This document shows positions 10,333-22,532 of a stretch of 64,000 bases of DNA, in pieces. Where the stretch lies: assembly GCA_026214975.1 (NCBI GenBank), contig JAOBSW010000307.1, forward strand, positions 62,001-126,000, written 5' to 3'. The notes beneath the pieces were generated by a model, which was not told where the DNA came from, ran no database searches, and worked only from the letters and a program-made list of their open reading frames with translations. The position numbers were made by a program, and so were the translations under genes. This stretch comes from Gentiana macrophylla (lineage: Eukaryota; Streptophyta; Magnoliopsida; Gentianales; Gentianaceae). Each line of letters begins with the position of its first letter. The first letter of the stretch is position 1.

Positions 10333-11482
10333 TGATGCGTACAAATATATCGCCACCATTTAGTCCCGGAAATAGCCTCTCTGGCTCATCCTACAGGCGG
10401 AAGGTCCGCGACTACATCGTTGGCGACGCCAATGATACCAAGTCAAGGTCGCCGTCATTAAACCCCGCCTAGAGCGTGATGTGATTCTGGTTGGAATCAG
10501 ATCCGATGTTTTGCCCAGGAAGTAACTAAGAGGAACAATGACGAGCTAATGATCCTAGTCCTAGTAATCCAACTAAATCGTAGGCAGAGAACGCCCAACA
10601 ATCGCTCATAATGCTGGTAAATCCTCAAAGGGGTGAACTTTCTACGACAAAGAAAATTCTCACTCGCAAGTGATATTCAAGCCTTATGACTTGGTTGAGT
10701 AAAACTCAATAACTTGGTTTTTCATATAATAATTGTGTAAAGAATGAAAAGCTAGTGTTTGCCTTACATAGGCTTACAATCAAAAGAACTAGAAGTAAGA
10801 AAGCAATGTGGGATAAATGCCCACTATGAAAAATGTGTCTACTTCATATTGGCCAGAAACGAAATGTTCCTATTGGCTAATAAAAGAATAAATAAATAAA
10901 GTGCTGAAAATCTAATATAAAGTAAAACCAACTCTTAATTATTTAAATAATATCCATAAATAGCACGAATGATGGTATCCTCCGAGCATGAACCGGATCA
11001 CATCAGAGCGTCACCATGACTAGGGGGCGGACCGCGACCTTGGACAAAAGGTCCGCGAAAGGCCGCACAAGACTTGAGAGGAAACAGGGAGCAAGAGCAG
11101 GACATGACAAGACAAATGAAGTCGGCGGTCTATGCGACCCCAAGAAGTCGTCGCCGAGATATTTTATCCACTTGCAGTCCAGATATTTACTAGTTTACTT
11201 GGCCGTTAAGCAAGATCAGTGACTAAGCTACTTAGTGACTCCTGTATTTTACTTAGCTCTTAAGTTTTCTCTTCCTATAAAAGGAAGGCTTATGTAACCT
11301 AAACAATATATAGACATTCCAATACAAAAGCAGGCCAAAGCTCTGCAAAAACACCACCACTCTCACTCCCCTCCTATCGCCGCCGCACATCTCCAGCTAA
11401 CCTACATTTAATCACCTACAAATCAGCCAGATATCCATTAAATCCATACCGTTGTGCCACCGTTATGATTTCGACATCATCA
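10333..11482 (+). repeat. 3' LTR of Tat-type gypsy element (interrupted)
   Basis: The LTR starts TGATGCGTAC after a polypurine tract and ends GACATCATCA (TGATG/CATCA inverted ends). A TATA box (ctataaaagg, 11275-11284) is followed by a transcribed-type leader. A 529-bp solo LTR plus its duplicated 5-bp target interrupts it (10477-11010), so the undisturbed LTR would be about 616 bp. The right boundary is inferred from the terminal inverted motif alone, because the other LTR lies outside the window. Confidence 0.6.
10477..11005 (-). mobile_element. Solo LTR of the TGATGTGAT family
   Basis: This 529-bp insertion begins TGATGTGATTC and ends GGATCACATCA. Flanking gagcg is present at 10472-10476 and again at 11006-11010, a perfect 5-bp target-site duplication. 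Related LTRs occur at 13261-13793, 15395-15865, 34568-35152 and 35858-36432. The orientation is taken from those fuller elements, whose internal regions read on the minus strand. No internal region remains, which is the usual product of LTR-LTR recombination. Confidence 0.88.
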
Positions 11483-11953
11483 TTTTACAACTGCCACATA
11501 CTACGACACTTAATGTAAGTGGGTCAGTCTAACGTATGCATTCTCTAATACACGTCCACGTACAGTCCAAGTGTCTCTACACTTCGATAGACGAGATTTA
11601 TCCCTATATTCGATAAGATAAAAGACATCCAATACGTGCTAGTCTAATCATACCATCAATGTCCTGGTTGACGATACACACGACTAGAGACATTTAAGTA
11701 TCAAACTTATTAAAGCGATTAGAGATCTCAACAACAATAATCACTATCATGGTTTCTCTATCACGGTTTAATACTACGGACGTTACTATATATACATATT
11801 CAATAATATGAAGATAAACAAAATATATAATAACAAAAGTGCTTTTATTAATCATAATAAAGTCATTACATGAACTAATAGACTGTATACGACCCGACAC
11901 GATCGGATCCGGTCCAACCCGATTGGGTTTAGAACACTATTTCAACAACTCCA
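11483..11953. other. AT-rich spacer, no gene seen
   Basis: Between the Tat LTR and the next copia fragment no domain, repeat structure or convincing ORF is visible. The short minus ORF at 11694-11900 has no recognisable features. Confidence 0.5.
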
Positions 11954-12772
11954 ATGGCACCAAATCTGCATCTGTTTGCTGTGTTTGCTCCACATTCAGC
12001 TGAAGAGGAAGAATACATGTCAAGAGTTCCATATGCTAGTGCAGTGGGTAGTTTGATGTATGCCATGATCTGTACTAGGCCTGATTTGGCTCAGGTAGTC
12101 AGTGTTGTCAGCAGGTTTATGGCTCAACCTGGAAAGGAACACTGGAAAGCAGTGAAGAGGATAATTAGGTTCCTGAGGGGTACATCTGATATTGGACTCA
12201 TTTATGGGGTTGGTGCTCAATATTTTTTCATAGGGTACTGTGATTCTGATTATGCTGTTGATGTGGACAGCAGGAGAACTATGACTGAGTATGAGTTTAC
12301 TTTGGGTGGTTCTGTGGTAAGTTGGAAGGCAACTTTATAGGGTACAGTGACATTATCTACTACTGAAGCAGAATAAATGGCACTGATAGAAGCAGCAAAG
12401 GAGGCAATCTGGTTAAAGGGGCTAGTCAATGATCTGAGTCTGCATCAAGATCAAGCCAGGGTGTATTGTGACAGTCTTAGTGTAATATGCTCGGCTAAGT
12501 ATCAGGTTCACCATGAGAGAACCAAGCACATTGATGTTGGGTACCATTTTCTAAGGAATGAGAGAATGATTAATGTGGAGAAGATCAGCACTGATATGAA
12601 TCCTGCTGATATGTTCACTAAACCAGTTTCAAAAGGGCAAGTTTCAGTTGTGTCTAGACTTGATAAATATCCAAAGCTGTTAATCTGTATCTGGGAATAC
12701 TCAGCTGAAAGTGGGGGTCTACTGAGATATTCAAATCTGAACACAAAGAGGAAATCTGTCACTTGTTTGTGA
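11954..12772 (+). pseudogene. Tork-like copia RNase H remnant
   Basis: This encodes the end of a copia polyprotein: SRVPYASAVGSLMYAMICTRPD, GKEHWKAVKRIIRFLRGTSD, YCDSDYAVDVDSRRTMTEY (RNase H active region), VSWKATL, then a stop at 12338-12340 where a Gln codon is expected. TLSTTEAE, then another stop (TAA, expected Tyr), precedes MALIEAAKEAIWLKGLVNDL, HERTKHIDVGYHFLRNE and NPADMFTKPV. The sequence has mostly one frame with point stops, so decay is moderate. The polypurine-like aaggtggaga and an LTR follow directly. Confidence 0.88.
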
Positions 12773-13260
12773 ATCTGGTTAGTTTGCATGAAGTTGAAGT
12801 CAAGGTGGAGAATTGTAATGGTGACTTAAACTATGCTGCTGAACTCTGGAGTGAAAGTTATGGTCTGGTGTTCGTTTGGGGCAACAGAAGAGTTGATCAT
12901 CTCTTTGAGCCGTGTCTGGTTGGTTAACAAAGAGAATGGAGTCTCATTGATTAAGCAGAGTGGAGTCTATTTGGTCCATGGTGACTTCGAGAACACAACT
13001 GTATGGTTTTCGTATTCGGTGAAGTTACTTCTGGGGTATTTCAATCATTTACTAGGTTGACTGATTAGTCGGTTAGGGTTTGATTCCCAAGGCTATAAAT
13101 ACCATCTGTAATTGCATGTAACTTGTAACTTTCTCAAGATAATAAAATAAGCCTCGTTCGTCCGTGGAGTAGTCCGTACATTGCCGGAAACCACGTTAAA
13201 TTTGTGTTCTTCTTGTTCTATGTTTGTTTACTTGTTAATTGTTTATTTTTACTCACAATC

Positions 13261-15865
13261 TGATGTGATCCGTGACCGAATCAGATCCGAAAATGCCCGA
13301 GGACTTGACTGAAAGCACCAATAAACGAGCACCTCGACCCTTGGCTAACCCGTAGCCAAAAACCTTGGTTACCTCGACCCTTGGCAAACCCGTAGCCAAA
13401 AACCTTGGTATAAATGGACACCACAAGGTTCGCTCACAACCTCGATAAGTCTCGTTTGGAATCCACCAAACACTGGCGTTGGAATCCACCTATCACCAAC
13501 GTGAGAAAACTCACCAACGTGACAAAACTCACCAACGCTTATAGCTTCAAATAAAATATATATCTCAAAATTTGTCGGTTGATTACAATGACTCTAAATG
13601 CCTTTATATAGGCTACAGACTCCAAAACCAATTGATAATTTAGCAATGTGGGACAAAATACACTAAATAAAATAATAACAAAATAAAAAACTATATCTAA
13701 TCAATGTGGGACAACAAAAGACTAGAATAAAATAAATAATAACTAAAAATAAATAAAAGGACTCCAAATCTCAACGGGAATCACATCACATCATTCCCTC
13801 CCGACTCCGAAAGGATTCGACCTCGAGGATGTCATAAAACTGACCAACCAGAATCATGTAAGGATGAACCACATAAAGCAATGAAGCCTGGATCAAAGAC
13901 AAGGCGTAAATACGGATTCAAAGAACTAGAACCTCGAGCTGATGACGAATACCTCACCAAGGAAACCAATGCATAGTAATGTCGTGAGTGCTCAATGCCA
14001 AGTATTTTCTCTGGAGGAGCAACATAATCACAGGGATGAGAATCTATATAAACCGTAAAAGGATCAATGAGAGTGTGCTTCGGTTTTCCATCAACTGGGA
14101 CAAGAACAACCATAGGCAATATACGGGCTGAATGGGGTACATTAAGTAAACACGAGCCCTCCTCAAATGAATGCTCGTCAGGTACCTGCAAATCAGACAA
14201 AATAGAACTCGAACAAGTGGTCGGTGAAGTAGGATCAACGTCCTCATCTGCCTCAGTTTTTGCTACCACTAATGAGATATCCCCATTCGTCTTCTCAACA
14301 TCACACGAGTGTGCAATATTTATCTCCACCACATGTTCATTATCCTCCAATTTCTCTAGAAAATTTGGCTGATTCTCCTCTACTATGCTCTCATCATCAT
14401 CCCTTTTCAACTCATCCCATCGAGTGGTAGCAACCTCTACGGTGTTCTCGATATTCTTCTCTGGGATACTAACATTCACATGGTCATCCGTGGGTGATTT
14501 CTCACATAAACTACGCATTTTTTGCCAAAAGGTAAGGCAATCATAATAGTAATGATCACGCCCATGACAATGAACGCAATAAACAGAAAACGGCTCTGTA
14601 GAAGTTTCTTAACCACCTCTATATCACCGCGGTTAGCTATACTACCACGATTACCTCTACCACCGCGATTTTCTATACCACCACCACTTTCCGCTAACAG
14701 TTTCTGATATTCAGCCCTTATCTCATCCGCTAATAACCGAAGATGAGCATCACGAGAATTATCCTCTCCCTTAAGGAGCTCTTTCGACATTTTTTTTTTT
14801 CACTTTAGTTCCGCTAGCTGCCTATCCTTCTGATGCTTTACAACTTTGTCGTAAAACCACAATAGCCTCCAGAAACAAATTATTAAAAAAAAATACACGC
14901 AAGAAACCTTTTTTTTTATTACGCTCAAGCGAAAAAAATCAAATAGATACTACGTAGGGTCAAAGTCGGCGGCAAGGTTTCTTACGGTAAAACTTCAGAT
15001 ATTGATATGGACCTTTTTTTTTTTTTTTTTATTTAGTAACCAAACCAAAAAAGAATCAAATAACGGGTCAAAGATGACGGCAAAGATCAATTTGCAGGGA
15101 ATGGCCTGAGAACTTTTTTTTTTTTTTTTTTTTTCCTCCTTAATCAGGTAAACACGAAACCTAAATGGACCAGAATTCGGTGGTCAATGTTGACGGCAAC
15201 TGAAGCAATAATTTGATAACAAAGCTGGAAATTTTTATAGAGGATGAACGCAGTAGCAGGCCAAGAAAACAAAGTTGGAAATTTTATTTTTTTTTTCCTG
15301 GAAAAGTATAACAAGGACAAGAACAGGAACGAAAAAAAATAATAAAAATGAAAGGGATATTTGGATACCGTCAGTGTTTGTCTCTGATATCAATTGATAT
15401 GATTCGTAAATTAATCAGATCCGTAAATTAATCAGATCCGAAAATGTCCGAGGACTTTACTGAAAACACCAAAAAACGAGTACCTCGACCCTTGGCTAAC
15501 CCATAGCCAAAAACCTTGGTATGAATGGACACCAACAAGGTTCGCTCACAACCTCGATAAGTCCCATTTGGAATCCACCGGCACCAACGTGAGAAAACTC
15601 ACAAAAGCTTATAGCTTCAAATAAAATATATATCTCAAAATTTGTCTGTTGATTATAATGACTCTAAATGCCTTTATATTGGCTACAGACTCCAAAACCA
15701 ATTGCTATTTTAGCAATGTGGGACAAATACACTAAATAAAATAATAAAAAAATAAAAAAACTATATCTAATCAATGTGGGATAAAACAAAAGACTAGAAT
15801 AAAATAAATAATAACTAGAAATAAATAAAAGGACTCCAAATCTCAACGGGAATCACATCACATCA
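13261..15865 (-). mobile_element. Small non-autonomous LTR element of the TGATGTGAT family
   Basis: This 2605-bp element is flanked by caatc at 13256-13260 and 15866-15870. The left LTR (13261-13793) and right LTR (15395-15865) share long stretches such as cgagtacctcgacccttggc and ttagcaatgtgggacaaat. Reading on minus, the 5' LTR is the right one. It is followed by a tRNA-Met-like primer site (complement of ctctgatatcaat, 15382-15394), a poly-T-interrupted leader, one gag-like gene and then the left LTR. No protease, RT or integrase is visible. Confidence 0.92.
13832..14790 (-). pseudogene. Gag-like protein with CCHC knuckle in a non-autonomous element
   Basis: Starting at 14790 (MSKELLKGEDNSRDAHLRLL), the protein has an Arg/Gly-rich stretch (GGRGNRGSIANRGDI), then needs a frameshift near 14600-14570. 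In the continuing frame a complete zinc knuckle is seen, CVHCHGRDHYYYDC (CX2CX4HX4C). The long ORF 14518-13832 follows with an acidic region, SPTTCSSSILSDLQVPDEH, and GKPKHTLIDPFTVYIDSHPC. The knuckle indicates nucleic-acid binding as in Gag. The CSSSIL-LQV module and the GKP(K/E)HT segment recur in the element at 17036-27661. The frameshift may be decay. I do not recognise the C-terminal part from any named family. Confidence 0.65.
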
Positions 15866-15901
15866 CAATCACCTTCACTTTTTGATCGATCTGTAATAAC
15901 A

Positions 15902-16030
15902 GCCTATATTACGCCCACTAGACTGCCTATAGATGAGCGGTTTCGCCCCTCTCCACCCTTCGGACCACCCGCAAGCCCGCCCACGATGGGCGGTTTCTCC
16001 TATCACGATGAGCGGTTTAACTTATCAGGT
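15902..16030. other. Short GC-richer spacer with gatgagcggttt repeats
   Basis: The motif gatgagcggttt or gatgggcggttt occurs three times (about 15933, 15985 and 16008). No coding sense is seen; the stretch bridges an LTR and a copia fragment. Confidence 0.4.
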
Positions 16031-16345
16031 GGAGTGATGAATGTCTACAAAGGTTCATGTTTGGTTCTCAAGGGAGTGAAGAGGGGGACCTTGTATATTC
16101 TACGACGGTCTACGGTGTCTGGATCTGCTGTTGTGACATCTGCTGAGGTTCACCAGTCATAGCTAACTAAGCTGTGGCATATGAGACTGGATCATATGGA
16201 TGAAAAGAGGATGCAGGTTTTTTCTCAGAGTGATCTTCTTGGTGGATGTAAGGTCAATCATCTAGACTTTTGTGAGCTTTGTGTGTTTGGGAAGCTACTT
16301 AAGGGCAAGTTCTCAAATGGGGTACACAACATAACATCTTTCATA
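16031..16345 (+). pseudogene. Copia gag-pre-integrase / HHCC fragment
   Basis: One frame gives GGVMNVYKGSCLVLKGVKRG, then TLYIL, a stop at about 16159 (TAG), then LWHMRLDHMDEKRMQVFSQS and LDFCELCVFGKLLKGKFSNG. The His-X-His and CELC pattern is the zinc-binding start of a copia integrase. The similarity is to Tork-type elements, so it may belong with the neighbouring LTR fragments, but pol is missing. Just after it (16370-16440) a short piece resembles chromovirus sequence near 43940. Confidence 0.75.
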
Positions 16346-16449
16346 TGTCAATATTAAAGAAATGCTTAACCGACATTGATGTGGAAGCATGAATTGACCT
16401 TGAAAGGCTTGAAGAGAACTTGACATATCGGGTTATTTTCTTACGACAA

Positions 16450-16712
16450 CTCCCTCCGTCCCAAATTGTTTGGGATTTATTTCATTTATGGATATCCCAA
16501 AATAAGTCACATATCTAATATTTAGACTAGAAGGTTCTTCTTAAATTTCTAAACTACCAATATAACAACATTTATTAAGAAGTTTAAGGACAGTATAAGG
16601 AGGACATAATTGTAAATTAGTCATGTTTTTAGTGAATAGATAAAGTAATAAATGACGTTCCCTTAAATTTTTAGTGTTCCAAAAAGTCTCAAGCAAATTG
16701 GGACGGAGGGAG
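16450..16712. mobile_element. Stowaway-type MITE
   Basis: It begins CTCCCTCCGTCCCAAATTG and ends CAAATTGGGACGGAGGGAG, which are inverted with few mismatches. The right side is followed by TA; the left TA appears mutated to AA. The 263-bp length and CTCCCTCCGTCCC ends are typical of Tc1/mariner-derived Stowaway MITEs. No coding capacity. Confidence 0.85.
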
Positions 16713-17670
16713 TAATTATTATTTAACCTGCTAAAAGCAGATGTGTGAATCTTGCTCTCCCAGAAAGAACAAACACAAAAACAATTCAAACGTAAAAGAT
16801 TAATGGCACTGACAAATTACACAAGAAGAACACAATATTTAACGTGGTTTCCGGCGTTGTGCCGACTACTCCACGGACAGAAACGGAGATATTTTACTAT
16901 GCACAGAATTATATATGAAGATTCTCACGTATTAATTGATTACACCAATAGGTATTTATAGCCTAGGAACCCTAAACCCTAACCGCCATTAAGTCTTGTC
17001 GGAATTCCCATAAATGCCCAAATGTGGAACCCAGCTGATACGAATCACAAACCGAATTTCGCCCAAGATCTTCTAAAGGAGCCAATAAATGAGATTAACA
17101 ACGATATTAGATTATCCATTCCAAGAATGTTGGCAAGAACGTTCCAACACTTGCTCAACACGCTAATAAATTCTTAAGGGTTGGACCTCTACAACAAAAA
17201 GATTCGCACTCGCAAGTGATGAAACAAAGTCAAAGACTTTATAATATATAGCTCTTAAAATGTTTGTACTAAATTTTTACAATGACTTTATTTTCCTTTA
17301 TATATGCTATAGATTCCAAAGAAATAAACAAGCTATCCAATGTGGGACAAAATACAAGTAAATAAACTAGATAAGCAGTGTGGGATGCATAATACTTAGA
17401 ATTTTCACCTATTATGACTTGGGCTCCCATACATCGTTTAGGCTCAATATGACACTTATTAATGAAAAACTAATGAAATAACACAAAATAGGTCCAATAA
17501 CTATCAAGATATGCGCATATTATGACGGGTCTGGACATTATTGGCTCTACAATTAAATAAAAGAATTCTAATTAATCTCTTCAAGCCCAATAGTACTCTC
17601 CTTAAGAACAATAGCATAGATAGTATATTTCATGGGCTGATCTTCAATCTTCTTGGGCTGGATCACATCA

Positions 17671-20563
17671 TTCTCTCCCGGTGGAAAAAGGATTCGTTCT
17701 CGAATCAAAAGGACGTCATATATCTGATCAGCATGCATAAAGACCAGAGAAATCACAAAAGCACCAAGGATATGATGGGATCAAAGAAAATGTGAATATA
17801 CAACTCCCAAGCAATAGTATGTTGAGATGGCGATCCATGCTTCCTCAATGGAACATAAGAACAGTCTGTCATCTTGATATAAATGTGGATGAAACCCTAG
17901 AAGGTAGCAATATAATCACAACAACTCATATACGGATAGGCACCAACATGTGCAACAAATGGATGAATAATAGTATGCTCCGGTTTTCCACTAATGTCAA
18001 TGGTGTCAAGAACATCCATATGCACTAGAGGTGCTGCATCGAGCACATCCAATAAATCGCTTTTTGATGAGAATCAAATTGGCTATCATTTTCTATGTGA
18101 TTATACCCCATTTATACCTCGTTTTATATGTTTCCAGAGACATTTTATCTTGTTTTTATGTATTTTACACCATGGTTTGTATTTACGAGACCTAGGATGG
18201 AATGTCCGGAAATCTCGATGTTTTAGGTGTTTTCAATGTATTCTCGGTCACCCTAGTGTCCTGTAGGGGTTACGTGTGGTATTTGTTGTGATTTTTTACA
18301 GTTATTATGTGTTCGAGATGATTGGAAGGCAAGATACGAGGGTTGGAGCATGTGCCTGAAGCTTAAACATTCAAACGGATCAAAACTCGCTGGTACTACA
18401 ACCATACCTTCCATTTATCTGCATTTTGATCCACCTTAGAGGAATTTTATGGGCTGTACATCTTCATTTAATTTGTAGACAAATTCATTAGCTTTCCAAC
18501 GCATTTTGAATCACTGGATTTGGAGGTCTACACACAAAGTTGTGGCCGATTTACTGAAGATGTGTCAACAGGCGTGCGAATTTCTGCTTTTTGCATGCTA
18601 GGCATGCGCCTGAACTTTCCTAGGCGCACGCCTTACAGTCAGATCTCATTAAACACTATAAATACCCCCCACCTTCATCCATATGAAATATATACATATA
18701 TAGATCGAATTTCACAATTTTTTCTGCATTTTTTCTTCATCTTCTTAGCGTAGATTAGATTTGTAGGTAGATTAGCTTAGTTTAGTTGTAGATTGTTGTA
18801 ATCCGGAGGATCTCGGTGATAGCTTGACGCGTTATAGACGGGATTTCGATCGGAGATTCGATTTTCTACAGCCTTTATTGTTCTTGCTTTAAATCTTGAT
18901 TTATGCTATGTTGATTTCTTTTATTTTGTTGTTGAAATGAGTAGCTAATTTCCCGATAGTCGAGTTATGTGATAGTCTAAATCGAACCTTAGCTTGTTGA
19001 TTGAAGTGTTATGATGTGTTGATTGTTAGATTCTCGGTGTTATTGTTCTAGAACTTATTCTTAATGACTTTTGTTGAATTGATCACTCGATAATCGTATT
19101 TCACATATCTTCTTTACATATGTATTTTGCGAGAGGTTACGGGAATGGGGTTCTAGGATTACAATGTAAAACCGACTGAGTTGTTCAGATTCGGTTTCGT
19201 GTGTGAGGTTTATATCAACTTGTTGAGCGTTTCATTGATCGTAGACCGTGTTAGGTCAGTTAAATCCGGTCAGCAGACTGTTGAACCTGACATAGGAGGG
19301 TAGATTATTGAAATAATGTATAGTCTCGGAAATAGGAAACGGCACCCTTCAACGATGCCAAGAACAATTGAGTAGATCGAAACACTTCCTGAAATGAGTT
19401 AGGGTTAGAAAGTAGTTGGTTGGATCATTGCTCGGCTATCTCTTTTATATATTTTTAAACCTTTGTTTTTTATAGTAGTTTGTAGAACGGTTATCTGACA
19501 AATCACCATGTTCAGTAGTCGTGTTGGCCTAAACTAGGAACGAGACCGACTTTGGTACTCGACCAGATTCCCTGTGGGATATGACCTTGACTCACCAATT
19601 CTAGGCTACAATTGACCCGGTACACTGCCGGTAAGATTGGACACTTAGAAAAGGTCCGATCACTTTTCTCCTCAAGTGTATGCTTATCATGTACCTGCAA
19701 AGAAGATAACATAGAGCTGGAACAAGCGGTTAGTAAAATAAAATTAGATTCCTCCATCTCCTCCGCCACTTTTTCATCCACAAATTGAGGAGGATGTTCA
19801 TCATCAACCTGCAAAGAAGACAAAATAGAACTCGAACACATGGTTGATGAAGTAGGACCACTCTCCGCATTTGTCGCCGTGTTTTCCTCCACTAATGTTG
19901 CGTCCTCATTCTTCGTCTCAACTTCACTTTATGTTTCCACTTTTTTCAATTCTACCTTAACCCTCTGTTCCACCACCACATTTACATCATTGTTCGCATT
20001 TTCCAATGCCTTAGAATCCTCGATCTGAACATCACTCTACCCATAGGATGTAAGGATTCAAGGACATATTTCGTGCCACGACTATAAAAAGAGTAACGAG
20101 TTCGGGACGCATTATGATGTACATTAAACATTTACAACCATGATTTCCCGAATATCAAATGTTCACATGTCAATGGCACCACATCACATAAAAAAAGCAT
20201 CTTGATAACTTCCAACAGAAAATCAAACCCATGCATGTCTTTTAACTAAAACTCGATGACCTCTTTTACCAATGTAGTAAGGGCGAAGATGATTGTTCAT
20301 AGGTAACTTCAAATCCTTTACCACTTTCTTGCTAACGAGATTTTCCTCTTCCAAATGAACAATGCACAACTCATATTCTTTATCCCGAATTAAGCAAGGT
20401 GTGTGAGATATGTCACCTTGTGGCTGCGCGGACAACGCATGAAGTTGCTCCGCCAACCTATCCAAAAGTCTCATTCATACGTCTACTTGCATGTTGTTGA
20501 GCAGCCATAAATATAGCAATATCTCGTGGAGCCGACTCTCGTGAACCATTATCTCATTCCGAC
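17671..20563 (-). pseudogene. Gag/protease-like remnant of the gypsy-like element, split by a solo LTR
   Basis: Minus-strand pieces in order are: a start near 20556 (GSRESAPRDIAIFMAAQQHA); a segment at 20474-20223 (CLIRDKEYELCIVHLEEENL, then VSKKVVKDLKLPMNNHLRPY) resembling a degenerate gypsy retroviral-type protease, with the Asp-Ser/Thr-Gly active site lost; an acidic region with two CSSSIL/CSSSML-SSLQV modules (19892-19690); and, beyond the solo LTR, GKPEHTIIHPFVAHVG (about 17980) ending FPPGENDVI into the LTR. The order matches the gene at 13832-14790, so the two elements are related. Stops and frameshifts are common. Protease assignment is by weak resemblance only. Confidence 0.55.
18065..19662 (+). 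mobile_element. Solo LTR nested in the gypsy-like element
   Basis: A 1598-bp insertion starts TGATGAGAATC and ends GGTCCGATCA, flanked by ctttt at 18060-18064 and 19663-19667. It has a TATA box (ctataaata, 18656-18664) followed by a tatacatatatag stretch, and ends with ccctgtgggatatgaccttg, a motif common near LTR ends of plant gypsy elements. No coding region. Confidence 0.82.
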
Positions 20564-20677
20564 ATTGTTTATTAAACATAAAAGTGTGTATTTCATTGAT
20601 TCTAATCCAAGTACAATCATTGTTTTATATAGAGATACAATAGGGGTAAATATGGAAGACAATATAGAAAACCCTAA

Positions 20678-21478
20678 CTAATGTGACTTGGCCTCCAAGA
20701 CATGCGGCCCGGTATTATGTCCGTCAATACGCCCTCGTAATCCCATGGGAACTGAGTGAACATGGAGATTGGCCTTAAGATCGGCGAAGCGAACATGCCC
20801 AAGCGGTTTGGTAAGAATGTCGGCAAGTTGGTCCTTAGAGGAGATAAATGCAACTTGCAGCTTGCGCGAAGCCACGAGTTCGCGAACATGATGAAAGTCT
20901 ATCTCAATATGTTTGGTGAGAGCGTGGAAAACCGGATTGGCCGTGACATAAGTGGCCCCAATGTTGTCACACCATAATGTAGGAGACTGAGGAAGAGAAA
21001 TTTGTATTTCACCGAGGAGGGCAGTGATCCATTGCATTTCAGCAGCTGCGTGAGAAAGTGCTCTGTACTCGGCCTCGGTACTGCTCTTTGCAACTGTTTG
21101 TTGTTGTTTAGATCTCCAACTAATAAGGTTATCGCCAAGGAAGATGAAGAATGCGCCAATAGAACGACGGTCATCCGGATCTAACGCCCAGTCGGCGTCA
21201 GAAAAGGCCTGAAGAATCCGAGAGGGGGAAGAACGAAAAAGAAGACCATCATCAATAGTGTGTTTAAGATACCTTAGGATGCGTTTAATAGCAATCCAGT
21301 GAGTAGTGCACGGAGCATGCATAAATTTGCAGACTTTGTGAATAGCAAAGGAGATATCCGGGCGAGTAAAGCTAAGGTATTGTAAGCCACCAACAATGTT
21401 GTGATAAAGAGTAACATCGTCAAAAGGGTTGACCATCCGTACAACTAAGGCGAAGATTAGAGGCCATAGAACTAACAC
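20678..21478 (-). pseudogene. Copia RNase H of the TATT-ended element
   Basis: An open frame gives FDDVTLYHNIVGGLQYLSFT, RPDISFAIHKVCKFMHAP, then RNase H: FSDADWALDPDDRRSIGAFF, SSTEAEYRALSHAAAEMQW, WCDNIGATYVTANPVFH, TKHIEIDFHHVREL and DQLADILTKPLGHVRF. The catalytic acidic residues of copia RNase H appear kept (DADW, TEAEYR, CDN). The frame is not closed before the LTR: it reads through the purine tract (LRGRI) and stops about 50 bases inside the 3' LTR. One frameshift near 21480-21513 separates it from the RT. Confidence 0.88.
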
Positions 21479-21512
21479 ACGGTTTGGCTAATTCCATATT
21501 CGCACGGGTCAA

Positions 21513-22532
21513 CTATGAATGAATATATTTGCGTTGACTCAAGAGGAGGCAGTCAGGGGTCCAAAGGGCTTCAATCCCTAAGAAGTAAGATAACGACCCA
21601 AGATCCTTAACCGGAAAGTGGGAGGACAAGTGCGAAATGGTCGTATTAACGAGAGCCGCCGAAGTACCTGTAATAAGAACATCGTCAACATAAATCAAAA
21701 CAAAAATAGAATGAGAGCCCTGCGTATATATGTAGAGAGAGGTATCGGCCTTGGAGGCCGAGAAGCCATAAGAGCGGAGAACATCCGTAAAACGAGAAAA
21801 CCAGGCCCGAGGGGCTTGACGAAGACCATATAAGCTGCGCTTGAGTTTGCACACGTGATTAGGGAAGTCAAGATGACGGAACCCTTGAGGTTGCTGCATG
21901 TAAACATCCTCAGAAAGAAAACCATATAGAAAGGCGTTATGAATATCAACCTGCCGAATAACCCAATTTTGAGATACCGCAAGAGAAAGCAAGATACGAA
22001 TGGTGACCGGTTTGACAACCGGGCTAAATGTATCTGAGTAATCGACACCGGCTTCCTGATGAAAGCCCTTAGCAACTAGTCGCGCCTTATAGCGCTCAAT
22101 ATGACCATCGGCATGACGTTTAATACGGAATACCCATTTATTACCAAGTACGTTCAAGTGCAGAGAAAAAGGTACAAGATCCCATGTATCTTTTTGGACC
22201 AAAACATTGAACTCATCTCGCATGGCATCCCTCCATTCACGGGTTTTGAGGGCTTCGGTTAAGGTAGTTGGTTCAGAGGGTTCATGGATGGCGGAGTAGG
22301 CTTTGGGGAGAGGATAGCGGATGAAATCCGGAGGTAACTCTTTCGGCTTAAGAGAGTTGGTTTTGGACCGAGTGATGATTTGGTGAGAAGGCTCATGTGG
22401 AGACGGCTCAGAAAGGTCTGTAGACGGGGAGGGAGAGGTAGTGGATGATGAGGTAGTAGGAGATGGTGCAGAAGATGCAGGAGATGGGACAGAGGGCGTA
22501 GGAGATAGTGCAGAAGGATATGACTGGGACAA
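21513..22532 (-). pseudogene. Copia reverse transcriptase of the TATT-ended element
   Basis: A 339-codon open frame begins in a Ser/Pro-rich linker and continues with EPTTLTEALKTREWRDAMRD, NKWVFRIKRHADGHIERYKA, LVAKGFHQEAGVDYSDTFSP, QVDIHNAFLYGFLSEDVYMQ, RSLYGLRQAPRAWFSRF, the catalytic LIYVDDVLITG and KDLGSLSYFLGIEA. It stops at KYIHS through a local frameshift. The polymerase core is unbroken, so this is the best-preserved pol region in the window. Its upstream partner (integrase) is lost. Confidence 0.9.

Larger units (their letters stand above)
12814..15901 (+). repeat. LTR of the Tork-like copia element, split by a nested insertion
   Basis: The LTR starts TGTAATGGTGACTT just after a polypurine-like tract. 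It contains a TATA box (ctataaata, 13093-13101) and the stretch gtggagtagtccgtacattg before ccggaaaccacgttaaat, and resumes after the nested element at 15866, ending near ctgtaataaca (15901). Removing the insertion leaves about 478 bp. A relative in opposite orientation is at 16729-17035 plus 27662-27869. The right end is inferred from the TG...CA rule. Confidence 0.65.

Noticed and set aside
14476..14570. Membrane helix at the end of the 14790-14476 ORF
   Set aside because: The hydrophobic run is the wrong frame of the CCHC knuckle; in the correct frame it reads CVHCHGRDHYYYDC.
16541..16789. Minus ORF across the Stowaway MITE border
   Set aside because: It spans a MITE end and LTR sequence; no domain.
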